From M30B80 sp965656935 (GTDB lineage: Bacteria; Pseudomonadota; Alphaproteobacteria; Rhodobacterales; Rhodobacteraceae): a DNA stretch of 25,509 bases. The position numbers and the translations under genes were made by a program. This document shows positions 15,310-23,251 of the stretch, in pieces. Position 1 is the stretch's first letter; each line of letters starts with the position of its first letter. Below the pieces are notes generated by a model that was given only the letters and a program-made list of their open reading frames with translations, was not told the DNA's origin and ran no database searches. The stretch spans positions 1 to 25,509 of the forward strand of contig CBFHMG010000017.1 in NCBI GenBank assembly GCA_965656935.1. The letters are read 5' to 3'.

Positions 15310-16623
15310 ATGGCGATCAGATATCTTAAACACGGCAAACCAGAGGCTGAACGCCAGCAGGATGATGCCAAAGTTCGCAAAATAGTTGAGGACACGCTGG
15401 CCGATATCGAGGCCCGCGGAGATATGGCTGTGCGCGAGCTGTCACAGAAATTCGACAATTACGCCCCCGAGAATTTCCGCCTCAGCCAATCCGAGATTGA
15501 AGCGGCGATGTCCAAGGTTAGCACCCGCGACATGGATGATATCCGCTACGCGCAAAAACAGATACGGCGCTTTGCCGAGGCGCAGCGGGCCTCCATGACG
15601 GATATCGAGATCGAAACAGAACCTGGCGTGTTTCTGGGCCATCGCAATATTCCGGTTCAATCTGTTGGTTGCTATGTGCCTGGTGGCAAATTCCCGATGG
15701 TCGCCTCGGCGCATATGTCCGTGTTGACGGCCTCGGTGGCCAAAGTCCCGCGTATCATCGCATCGGCACCGCCCCAAAACGGCGAACCACATCCTGCGAT
15801 CGTTGCAGCCATGCATATGGGGGGTGCACATGAAATCTATGTGATGGGCGGCATGCAGGCCGTTGGCTCCATGGCGATTGGTACGGAAAGCATCGACCCC
15901 GTTCATATGATCGTGGGTCCTGGAAATGCCTTTGTGGCCGAGGCGAAACGCCAACTCTTCGGGCGCGTCGGGATCGATCTGTTTGCAGGGCCGACCGAGA
16001 CGATGGTGATCGCCGATGACACAGCCGCTGACGCAGAGCTTTGCGCGACCGATCTGCTGGGTCAGGCCGAGCATGGGTATAACTCGCCCGCGGTTCTTCT
16101 CACCAATTCAGAAAAGCTCGCGCGCAACACACTGATTGAGATTGAGCGGTTGCTAGACATCCTCCCAACCGCCGAGACCGCGCGGACCTCATGGGAAGAA
16201 TACGGCGAGGTTATCGTCTGCGACACCTATGATGAGATGTTGGCCGTGGCGGATGATATTGCTTCGGAACATGTGCAAGTGATGACGGATCGTGATGATT
16301 GGTTCCTTGATAACATGACCTGCTATGGTGCGCTCTTTTTGGGGCCGCGTACGAATGTGGCGAATGGCGATAAGGTGATCGGCACGAACCACACTCTCCC
16401 GACCAAGAAGGCGGGCCGCTATACAGGCGGGTTGTGGGTGGGCAAATTCCTGAAAACCCATAGCTATCAACGCATTGAGTCGGATAATGCGGCTGCTGAA
16501 ATGGGGGCCTATGGTTCACGGCTCTGCATGCTTGAGGGATTTGTTGGTCATGCCGAGCAATGCAATATCCGTGTCCGTCGCTATGGCGGCAAAAATGTTC
16601 CCTACGGCACAGCTGCCGAGTAA
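15310..16623 (+). CDS. Histidinol-dehydrogenase-family enzyme, probably catabolic (HpsN-like)
   Basis: A 437-residue NAD-dependent zinc dehydrogenase of the HisD family, of full length. The equivalents of the known HisD residues are present: zinc ligands Gln252, His255 (GQAEHG), Asp354 (NGDKVIGTNHTLPT) and His414 (FVGHAEQ), and the catalytic pair Glu320-His321 (ASEHVQ). The nucleotide-binding part includes VGPGNAFVAEAK (202-213). Genuine HisD works in histidine synthesis; here there is no his gene nearby, and the enzyme is placed in a transport/catabolic operon. The known catabolic relative HpsN oxidises 2,3-dihydroxypropane-1-sulfonate to sulfolactate in two NAD steps. A four-electron oxidation of a primary alcohol to an acid is therefore likely; the substrate is inferred only. 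Ribosome site GGAG is ten bases upstream. Confidence 0.86.
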   Translation: MAIRYLKHGKPEAERQQDDAKVRKIVEDTLADIEARGDMAVRELSQKFDNYAPENFRLSQSEIEAAMSKVSTRDMDDIRYAQKQIRRFAEAQRASMTDIEIETEPGVFLGHRNIPVQSVGCYVPGGKFPMVASAHMSVLTASVAKVPRIIASAPPQNGEPHPAIVAAMHMGGAHEIYVMGGMQAVGSMAIGTESIDPVHMIVGPGNAFVAEAKRQLFGRVGIDLFAGPTETMVIADDTAADAELCATDLLGQAEHGYNSPAVLLTNSEKLARNTLIEIERLLDILPTAETARTSWEEYGEVIVCDTYDEMLAVADDIASEHVQVMTDRDDWFLDNMTCYGALFLGPRTNVANGDKVIGTNHTLPTKKAGRYTGGLWVGKFLKTHSYQRIESDNAAAEMGAYGSRLCMLEGFVGHAEQCNIRVRRYGGKNVPYGTAAE

Positions 16624-16719
16624 CGCGCAAACATAAAAGGAGCAGTCTTTTCACCTGTCAAACCTATCGCCCGAGAGAAGGGCTTTGGTTTTTGAAGGTC
16701 GAAATTCAGGATCACTGTC

Positions 16720-17484
16720 ATGAGCTTACCGCAGACACCCACATTTCGGCTTGATGGAAAGCGCGCGCTCGTTACGGGTGCGTCGTCGGGAATTGGCTTG
16801 GCCTGCGCCGTGGCTTTGGCGCAAGCGGGGGCGGAGGTCACGCTTGCCGCGCGTTCGATTGACAGGCTGGAGGCCGCCGCCAAAGCCATGACCAAGGCGG
16901 GTATGATGGCCAGCGCAATACGCATGGACGTTGCAGATGTGGCCACCACACAAAGGCAGGTTGCTGAGCTTGGCCCCTATGACATTCTGGTGAATTCGGC
17001 GGGGCTTGCACGCCATAGCGCCGCACTTGAGACCACGGAAGAGGATTTCGACTTGGTCAGCGGCCTCAACCTAAAGGGCGCCTATTTCCTGACCCAAGCG
17101 GTGGCAAAGGGCCTGATCGCGGCTGGCAAATCAGGCTCGCTGATCAATATTTCCAGCCAGATGGCTTATGTCGGCGGTATCGACCGCGCCGTGTATTGCG
17201 CCACCAAACATGGCATTGAGGGTTTCACGAAATCCATGGCCATCGAATGGGGGCCGCTTGGCATTCGGGTGAACACGATCTGCCCAACCTTTATCCGCAC
17301 CGCGCTCACAGAGCAGACATTTGACAACCCAGACCGCGTGAAATGGCTGGAAGAAAAAATCAAACTCGGCCGTGTGGGTGAAGTCACTGATATCATGGGG
17401 CCTGTGGTCTATCTCGCGTCTGATGCCTCCGCTTTGATGACGGGGACACATCTTATGATCGACGGAGGTTGGACCGCTGACTGA
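16720..17484 (+). CDS. SDR-family NAD(P)-dependent oxidoreductase
   Basis: A 254-residue classical short-chain dehydrogenase/reductase. The motifs are TGASSGIG (19-26, dinucleotide binding), NSAG (92-95), Ser146, and YCATK (Tyr159, Lys163), followed by PTFIRTALTE and a C-terminal G..LMIDGGWTAD. Asp at 47-49 region (AARSIDRL, Arg45) hints at NADP or mixed use but does not settle it. It would oxidise a secondary alcohol or reduce the ketone of a pathway intermediate. A 96-base gap precedes it, the largest in this half of the operon, with AGGA nine bases before the ATG. Its stop overlaps the LacI start by one base. Confidence 0.9.
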   Translation: MSLPQTPTFRLDGKRALVTGASSGIGLACAVALAQAGAEVTLAARSIDRLEAAAKAMTKAGMMASAIRMDVADVATTQRQVAELGPYDILVNSAGLARHSAALETTEEDFDLVSGLNLKGAYFLTQAVAKGLIAAGKSGSLINISSQMAYVGGIDRAVYCATKHGIEGFTKSMAIEWGPLGIRVNTICPTFIRTALTEQTFDNPDRVKWLEEKIKLGRVGEVTDIMGPVVYLASDASALMTGTHLMIDGGWTAD

Positions 17485-18506
17485 TGGAACATACGCGCAT
17501 CACATCCATGCAAGTGGCCGAACGAGCGGGCGTTAGCCAATCCGCTGTCAGCCGCGTCTTTACGCCGGGTGCATCGGCCAGTGCCAAAACCATCGCCAAG
17601 GTGAAAAAAGCAGCCGAGGAGCTTGGCTATCGCCCCAATCTTGTCGCTCGGGCCATGATCACGGGCAAAAGCCGGATCATCGGCTTGGTCGTGGCCTATC
17701 TGGATAATCAGTTCTATCCGCAGGCGCTCGAACATCTTTCCAATGCCCTGCAGGACAAGGGTTACCATGTCCTTGTTTTCACCGCGACCAACAGCCCAGA
17801 AAAGGTCGAAGAAGTAATGCGCGACCTGCTTGATTATCAAGTGGACGGGATCATCACGGCTTCTGTTGCGGTCACATCGGACCTTTCTGATAGATGCAAA
17901 GCGGCAGGTATCCCCGTGGTCATGTTCAACCGTGGTCAAGACGGGGTCGAGACCAATGCTGTGACCTCGGACAACCTCGCAGGGGGCCGCAAGATCGCGG
18001 AGTTTCTGGTGGAATGTGGCCATACGCGCATCGCCCATATCTCGGGATGGGAAGGGTCTTCCACGGGACGGGATCGCCATCAGGGTTTTGTCGCGGGGCT
18101 GGCTGCCCATGGTCTTGCTCCCATACAGATCGTCGATGGGATGTATGACCGAAACGTCGCGAGCCAAGCCGCGCGGGATTTGATGGCTTTGCCGCAACCG
18201 CCTGACGCCATTTTTGTGGGCAATGATCATATGGCCTTTGCGGTCATGGACACGCTGCGCTTTGAGCTTGGCCTCCGCATTCCCGAGGATGTTGCGCTTA
18301 TCGGCTATGATGATGTGCCTCTCGCGGCCTGGCCGTCATATGATCTCACAACTGTGCGTCAACCGCTCAACCGGATGGTGGATGCAACAATTGATATGCT
18401 CATCGCGCAAATCGACGAAGGGGTTGTCACGCCTCGACGGGTCTCCTTCGATGGCCCGTTGATCCTACGCGGCACAACCCGCCAACCCAAAGGACAAACG
18501 ATATGA
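17484..18506 (+). CDS. LacI-family transcriptional regulator
   Basis: A 340-residue protein. The N-terminal helix-turn-helix and hinge (about 6-60) show MQVAERAGVSQSAVSRVF, ...KTIAKVKKAAEELGYRPN and LVARAM.TGKS. A periplasmic-binding-protein-like effector domain follows (IIGLVVAYLDNQFYPQALEHL; GIITASVAV; GIPVVMFNRG; GNDHMAFAVMD; IPEDVALIGYDDVPLA). It is expected to bind the operators at 13621-13638 and 13743-13758 and release them when the substrate or an intermediate is bound, so the operon encodes its own repressor. It is embedded mid-operon, overlapping the SDR by one base and the next gene by four bases. Confidence 0.93.
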   Translation: MEHTRITSMQVAERAGVSQSAVSRVFTPGASASAKTIAKVKKAAEELGYRPNLVARAMITGKSRIIGLVVAYLDNQFYPQALEHLSNALQDKGYHVLVFTATNSPEKVEEVMRDLLDYQVDGIITASVAVTSDLSDRCKAAGIPVVMFNRGQDGVETNAVTSDNLAGGRKIAEFLVECGHTRIAHISGWEGSSTGRDRHQGFVAGLAAHGLAPIQIVDGMYDRNVASQAARDLMALPQPPDAIFVGNDHMAFAVMDTLRFELGLRIPEDVALIGYDDVPLAAWPSYDLTTVRQPLNRMVDATIDMLIAQIDEGVVTPRRVSFDGPLILRGTTRQPKGQTI

Positions 18507-19471
18507 AGGGTTTTAACCCCAAGTGGAAAGACTTCCCCGATTACATCATCGGTATCACCAAGGAAATTTGGGAAGATCGCGGGGTGGGCACGCTTAACCA
18601 TTATTACGCGCCCGACATACCAGTGCGCACACCAATGGGTGTGGCTATCGGAAATCAGGAAACGATTGCAGCCACCATGGCCACGATTAACGAGTTTCCG
18701 GATCGGGAGCTTTTGGGGGAGGATGTCATCTGGTCAGGCAATGAGGATGACGGTTTTTTATCGTCGCATCGACTGCTGACCAAGGCCACCCATACCCGCG
18801 ATGGTCAGTTCGGTCCGGCAAGCGGCAAACCATGGGTCGTGCGCGTGATCGCGGATTGCGCGGCTAAGGACGATGTCATCTATGACGAATGGTTGGTCCG
18901 CGATTATGGCGGCGTTGTGCGCCAACTGGGGATGGACCCGCAAGACTTTGCCGCTGGCTTAATTGATAAAGAGGGCGGGCCAAGCCATGCCAGACCCGTT
19001 TTTACCCCGTCGATGGATGTGGAAGGCGATTATAAAGGCCGCGGTAATGATAACCCTTGGGGCCAAAAATACGCAGATATCCTGACGCGGATCATGGAAG
19101 CCGATTTCACGACAATAAACCGTGATTTCGACCGCGCGGTTATCGGCGAATATGCAGGCGCGCAAACCTCTATCGGACGCGCGGGTTGCATGGCGTTCTG
19201 GGTTGGATTGCGGTCGTCTTTCCCCAATGCCACCTTCAAGATCCATCACCAGATCGGCATGGATGCAGATATGCTCTCGCCCCGCGCCGCAATCCGCTGG
19301 TCGCTTGATGGGGTTCATGATGGCTGGGGAAGTTTCGGAAAGCCGACAGGCGCTGAAGTCCATGTCATGGGAATGTGTCACGCGGAATTCGGACCATGGG
19401 GGCTGCGCCGCGAATTTGCGCTCTATGACGAGGTCGCGATCTGGAAACAAATTCTAATGGGGGCGGCTTGA
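18503..19471 (+). CDS. Second double-domain SnoaL-like (NTF2 fold) protein
   Basis: A 322-residue protein with two SnoaL-like halves, about 10-155 and 185-320. Each has the barrel-like core: DVIWSGNEDDGFLSSHRLLTKATHTRDG...IADCAAKDDVIYDEWLVRDYGGVVRQLGMDP in the first, IKHH.IGMDADMLSPRAAIRWSLDG...EVHVMGMCHAEFGPWGLRREFALYDEVAIWKQI-like pieces in the second. The reaction is unknown; it is not closely similar to the 330-residue protein at 9266-10258 by eye, though it shares the double layout. The overlap with the LacI stop (ATGA) shows it is cotranslated with the regulator. It could instead be a binding or sensory subunit rather than an enzyme. Confidence 0.75.
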   Translation: MKGFNPKWKDFPDYIIGITKEIWEDRGVGTLNHYYAPDIPVRTPMGVAIGNQETIAATMATINEFPDRELLGEDVIWSGNEDDGFLSSHRLLTKATHTRDGQFGPASGKPWVVRVIADCAAKDDVIYDEWLVRDYGGVVRQLGMDPQDFAAGLIDKEGGPSHARPVFTPSMDVEGDYKGRGNDNPWGQKYADILTRIMEADFTTINRDFDRAVIGEYAGAQTSIGRAGCMAFWVGLRSSFPNATFKIHHQIGMDADMLSPRAAIRWSLDGVHDGWGSFGKPTGAEVHVMGMCHAEFGPWGLRREFALYDEVAIWKQILMGAA

Positions 19472-19537
19472 AGGGGCTTTTGCAATGCATCGCCCGCAGA
19501 AATCAATCCAAGCGCCTTTGACCGGAGGGAGAGGAAG

Positions 19538-20503
19538 ATGACACCCGCTGAAATGGAAGCCCGCATCGTTCGCTATGGCGATTTGCGCCCCTGCAAAACT
19601 GCCTTTATCGACGCGCATACGCCCGGCTCGAACCAGAAAGAGAATTTTACGATCATCGGTGGTGGTGTCTCGGAATCGCCCGATCAGCACGTCCATATTG
19701 CAATCCCGCATGGCTTCAATATCGGGGCTGCGGGCCAGCCTCCGAAATGCCGCAACTCATTGCACAGCCATCGAACGGCCGAGGTGTTTTTCGTGCTCAA
19801 AGGCCGCTGGCGCTTCTTTTGGGGCCGCCATGGCACTGCGGGTGAGGTTGTTTTGGAAGAAGGGGATATCTTCAATATCCCGACAGGTATCTTCCGCGGC
19901 TTTGAAAACATCGGCACGGATTACGGAATGATCATGGCGATCCTTGGCGGGGATGATGCAGGAGGCGGAGTGATCTGGGCGCCTGAAGTGATCGAAGATG
20001 CCAAAGACCATGGCTTGATCCTTGGTGAAAATGGCAAGCTCTATGACAGTAAGGCGGGGCAGTCTTTGCCGCAGGGTGTCAACCCGATGCCCGTGTTGAA
20101 TGACGCTGAGTTAAAGAATTTCCCTGAACCGACCACGCATGACGTCGTGCCCAAATTTGTCGCGCGATACTGGGATATGATGGCCTTGGCCGATCGCAAA
20201 CCCGCCCTCGTCATCGGCGAGACGGGAATGCTGCAAGACAAACCCGGCTTCGAGGTCGGCTTCGTGAACCGCAATTCTGCAACGCCAGAGATGCACCAGC
20301 ATGATGTTCCAAGTGTGTTGATGCCCATGCGCGGCCATTGGCGCGTAATCTGGGACGGCGGTGAGGCGACCCTTGCCCCGGGCGATACAATCTCGGTGCC
20401 TGAAAACCTTATGCATACTGCCGTGCCATCCATGACTGGCGAGGCCAGCATGTTTCATATTGTTGCCACAAGCGACCCTGCCGGTCACACCTGGCTTGGA
20501 TAA
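19538..20503 (+). CDS. Bicupin protein
   Basis: A 321-residue protein with two cupin barrels. In the first (about 70-135) LHSHRTAEVFFVLKGRWRFFWG gives His76, His78 and Glu82, and GDIFNIPTGIFRGFEN gives the second motif, where the usual metal His is replaced (Phe119). In the second (about 245-312) MHQHDVPSVLMPMRGHWRV gives His253, His255, and PGDTISVPENLMHTA gives His293. The second barrel has a complete-looking set of metal ligands. Cupins include dioxygenases, isomerases, decarboxylases and lyases. A good ribosome site (GGAGGGAGAGGAAG) precedes the ATG. It follows a 66-base gap and is 12 bases before the MetE-like gene. Confidence 0.85.
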   Translation: MTPAEMEARIVRYGDLRPCKTAFIDAHTPGSNQKENFTIIGGGVSESPDQHVHIAIPHGFNIGAAGQPPKCRNSLHSHRTAEVFFVLKGRWRFFWGRHGTAGEVVLEEGDIFNIPTGIFRGFENIGTDYGMIMAILGGDDAGGGVIWAPEVIEDAKDHGLILGENGKLYDSKAGQSLPQGVNPMPVLNDAELKNFPEPTTHDVVPKFVARYWDMMALADRKPALVIGETGMLQDKPGFEVGFVNRNSATPEMHQHDVPSVLMPMRGHWRVIWDGGEATLAPGDTISVPENLMHTAVPSMTGEASMFHIVATSDPAGHTWLG

Positions 20504-20515
20504 AAGGAAGCGAAA

Positions 20516-21640
20516 ATGTCCAAAATCAGAACAACCCATGTCGGATCGCTGCCACGAACGCAGAGGGTCGTTGATTTCATCTTCGCGCGTGAACGCAACG
20601 AGACCTATGATCAATCCGCCTTTGACGCATGTATGACCGAAGCGGTTGATGCGACCGTTGCGAAACAGGTCAAAGCAGGGGTCAATATCGTCAGTGATGG
20701 TGAAACCTCAAAGATCAGCTACGCCACCTATGTCAAAGACCGCTACACTGGTTTCGACGGGGACAGCCCGCGCAATGCACCCGCTGATCTCAAACTGTTC
20801 CCCAGCTTTCTCGAACGTCTTGCCGATGATGGTGGTACGCCCAAATACGCCCGCCCGATGTGCGTTGGAGAGGTCAAATCCAAAGGTCAGAGTGAGCTGC
20901 AAAAAGACATCAGCAATCTCAAAGCGGCCATGGCCAATCACGGGGTTGATCACGGCTTCATGAATGCGGCGTCGCCTGGGGTTATCTCGCTCTTTTTGCA
21001 AAATGATTTCTATAAAACGCGCGAGGCCTACCTTGCGGCTTTGGCAGATGCGATGAAGGAAGAATACGAGACCATCGTGGCCTCTGGCCTTGATTTGCAG
21101 CTCGATTGTCCTGATCTCGCCTTGGCCAAGCATATGCTGTTTCAGGACGTGACCGATGAAGAATTCGTCAAGATCGCGGCGGGTCATGTTGAGGCGCTGA
21201 ACCATGCCCTATCTGATATTCCAGCGGATAAAGTGCGTATCCATATTTGTTGGGGCAATTATGAGGGGCCGCATGTCTGCGACATCCCGATGGCCAAAAT
21301 GTTCGACACATTGATGTCGGCCAAAGCGCGTTATGTGCTGTTCGAGACGTCAAATCCCCGCCATGGGCATGAATGGACGACCTTCCGCGACCGCAAGAAT
21401 GACATCCCCGAGGATAAGATCCTCGTGCCAGGTGTCGTCGATACCACCACGAATTTCGTCGAGCATCCCGAGCTTGTTGCGCAACGTCTGGACCGCTTTG
21501 TCGGTATCGTGGGCGCGGATCGCGTTATCGCAGGGTCTGATTGTGGCTTTGGCACATTCGCAGGTTTTGGTTCGGTTGATCCTGATATCGCTTTCGCCAA
21601 ATTGCGTGCGCTGTCTGATGGGGCCGCACTGGCGTCATGA
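20516..21640 (+). CDS. MetE C-domain-like zinc thiol/methyl-transferase family protein
   Basis: A 374-residue protein that matches only the C-terminal half of cobalamin-independent methionine synthase (COG0620 type). It opens with THVGSLPR (7-14) and has the acidic barrel strand LDLQLDCPD (192-200), the zinc motif HIC at 243-245, Glu277 (LFETSNPR) and Cys343 (GSDCGFG). These match the His-X-Cys ... Glu ... Cys zinc site of MetE, which activates a thiol. It is too short to be MetE itself (about 750 residues). Relatives of this size include epoxyalkane:coenzyme M transferase and various uncharacterised methyl- or thiol-transferases. In this operon it could remove a methyl group from, or add a thiol to, an intermediate; that is an inference. 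AAAAGGAAG precedes the ATG, and the stop overlaps the next start by four bases. Confidence 0.85.
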   Translation: MSKIRTTHVGSLPRTQRVVDFIFARERNETYDQSAFDACMTEAVDATVAKQVKAGVNIVSDGETSKISYATYVKDRYTGFDGDSPRNAPADLKLFPSFLERLADDGGTPKYARPMCVGEVKSKGQSELQKDISNLKAAMANHGVDHGFMNAASPGVISLFLQNDFYKTREAYLAALADAMKEEYETIVASGLDLQLDCPDLALAKHMLFQDVTDEEFVKIAAGHVEALNHALSDIPADKVRIHICWGNYEGPHVCDIPMAKMFDTLMSAKARYVLFETSNPRHGHEWTTFRDRKNDIPEDKILVPGVVDTTTNFVEHPELVAQRLDRFVGIVGADRVIAGSDCGFGTFAGFGSVDPDIAFAKLRALSDGAALAS

Positions 21641-22329
21641 CACCTCTCGTTCTGCTTCCGGGAATGATGTGCGATGCGCGGCTTTGGTCCGCGCAGATCG
21701 CTGCATTCTCGGGCGAGCGAGTGGTTCATACCGCTCCAATGGTCCGCTCGGATATATCCGAAATTGCGGCAGATATCCTTTCAAACGCACCCCCCATCTT
21801 TGCGTTGGCAGGGCTGTCGATGGGGGGGATCGTTGCCATGGAAATTCTGCGGCAGGCCCCCGAACGGGTAGAGCGTCTGGCATTGCTGGATACAAACCCA
21901 TTGCCCGAATTGGCAGAAGTTGCAGCACGGCGCGAGCCACAGATCGAAAAGGTCCAGCAGGGCAAGCTTGATGCCGTGATGCGGGACGAAATGAAACCGA
22001 ACTATTTGGCCGATGGCCCGAACCGCCCCGCGACACTCGACCTTTGTATGGAGATGGCGCAAACGCTTGGACCCGAGGTTTTTATTGCCCAATCCCGCGC
22101 TCTTCAATCGCGCCTGTCCCAAGTCGAGACCCTTAAGGCGAGCGACATCCCCACACTCATTCTTTGCGGGCGAGATGACAGGCTTTGTCCTGTTGAACGG
22201 CATCAATTGATGCATGATTTGATGCCCCACGCGACATTCACCATCATCGAGAATGCGGGCCATCTGCCAACACTTGAACAACCACAAGAAACCACAGCGG
22301 CTCTTGCGCGCTGGTTGGAGGCATCATGA
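21637..22329 (+). CDS. Alpha/beta hydrolase
   Basis: A 230-residue alpha/beta-fold hydrolase. The nucleophile elbow is GLSMGG (59-64) with Ser61; the acid is Asp180 (LILCGRDDRLCP) and the base His209 (ENAGHLPTLEQP). The oxyanion region is LLPGMMCD (6-13). The protein is smaller than typical lipases and of the MhpC/BioH-like type. It could hydrolyse an ester, lactone or a C-C bond of a pathway intermediate, or act on a thioester. It overlaps both neighbours by four bases (ATGA), so it is tightly coupled with the MetE-like protein before it and the aldolase-like protein after it. Confidence 0.9.
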   Translation: MTPLVLLPGMMCDARLWSAQIAAFSGERVVHTAPMVRSDISEIAADILSNAPPIFALAGLSMGGIVAMEILRQAPERVERLALLDTNPLPELAEVAARREPQIEKVQQGKLDAVMRDEMKPNYLADGPNRPATLDLCMEMAQTLGPEVFIAQSRALQSRLSQVETLKASDIPTLILCGRDDRLCPVERHQLMHDLMPHATFTIIENAGHLPTLEQPQETTAALARWLEAS

Positions 22330-23021
22330 ATAAAGATCTGCTCAATCTCCTGCGCTCGGTCGATACGCCGACTGTGTGCAACGCCATTGAGGTCGCACAA
22401 GGCAAGCGGGGCTTTAGCGCGTTCACGCGCGGCACAATGCTCTGCTCGGCCCCAGATGCCCCCCCAGTTGTTGGCTACGCAATCACCGCGAAGATACAGG
22501 CCGTTAATCCACCGACAGAGCCGCCCGAGGTTATCCGAGCCCGCCGCATGGCGTATTACAAATCCATGGCGGAGGGGGCAAACCCAAGCGTCGCTGTGAT
22601 TGAAGATACGGATTTCCCGCATGCCATTGGGGCGTTCTGGGGCGAGGTGAACACCACGATCCACAAGGGCTTCGGCCTGTCGGGAACACTGACAAATGGC
22701 GTGATGCGTGATCTCGGTGATATGGCAGAGGGCTATCCTGTGATTGCGGGTTCTATTGGCCCCAGTCACGGCTTTGTTCATGTAACAGAGCTTGGCACCC
22801 CTGTGACGGTTTTTGGCTTGGACGTGTGCCAAGGTGATTTGATCCATGCAGATCGACATGGCGCTGTGGTCGTGCCGCCTGAAGTGGTGGACCAATTGGC
22901 CAGTGCCATCCAGAGGATGCAGGAAACGGAGCAGCTGATCCTTGGCCCCGCCCGCGAGGCCGAATTTGACTTTTCAAAATTCGAGGCGGCTTGGGAGGCT
23001 TTCGAAAAATCACGAACCTAG
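22326..23021 (+). CDS. RraA-like / HMG aldolase-family protein
   Basis: A 231-residue member of the RraA-like superfamily, which contains HMG/CHA aldolases, oxaloacetate decarboxylases and the RNase E inhibitor. Family blocks are TPTVCNAIEV (14-23), GEVNTTIHKGFGLSGTLTNGVMRDLGDM (106-133), with the substrate-binding Arg128 and Asp129, and GDLIHADRHGAVVVP (170-184). In metal-dependent aldolases of this family an R-D pair and a nearby acid (here Asp132) bind substrate and Mg2+. The last gene of the operon, it fits a terminal C-C cleavage or decarboxylation giving pyruvate or a similar central metabolite; this is inferred from position. Strictly regulatory RraA is shorter (about 160 residues). 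Confidence 0.85.
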   Translation: MNKDLLNLLRSVDTPTVCNAIEVAQGKRGFSAFTRGTMLCSAPDAPPVVGYAITAKIQAVNPPTEPPEVIRARRMAYYKSMAEGANPSVAVIEDTDFPHAIGAFWGEVNTTIHKGFGLSGTLTNGVMRDLGDMAEGYPVIAGSIGPSHGFVHVTELGTPVTVFGLDVCQGDLIHADRHGAVVVPPEVVDQLASAIQRMQETEQLILGPAREAEFDFSKFEAAWEAFEKSRT

Positions 23022-23078
23022 ATGTTTGCGGGGGTAAGACTGATTTTCTAAAGGCATTGTTAAAACATCAACGACTAT

Positions 23079-23190
23079 GGCCCATTCCTGCCGTTCACTC
23101 TCGGTTCGACATGCCGCACTGCACTCACGAAACCGGCCATTCGCCGCAGGCGCAAGATCCGCGACTGATGAGCGGCGGCGGTGCGGGACT
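23079..23190. repeat. Dispersed intergenic repeat, copy C
   Basis: Starts with GGCCCATTCCTGCCGTTCAC, identical to copy B at 3058, and continues TCTCGGTTCGACATG against TCTCGCTTCGACATG there. It then diverges but keeps CATTCGCCGCAGGC and a GCGGGAC end. It fills most of the 230-base spacer between the convergent RraA-like gene and the TPP enzyme. No clear terminator with a T-run was seen in that spacer. Confidence 0.7.
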
Positions 23191-23251
23191 TTGTTGCCGT
23201 CACGGTTTCACGTTTCCGGGCCCGCTTTGGTGTTGTCGGGGCAACATGTCA

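Noticed and set aside
15310..16623. Simple annotation as histidine-synthesis hisD
   Set aside because: Gene context is catabolic and regulated by LacI; no his genes are near, so the biosynthetic name is not used.
16634..16719. Strong AAAAGGAG sequence in the HisD-SDR gap, suggesting a hidden small gene
   Set aside because: No start codon follows at a proper distance with an open frame; the SDR has its own AGGA site later.
17409..18230. Minus-strand frame of 273 codons
   Set aside because: Opposite strand of the LacI regulator gene; no homology-like features.
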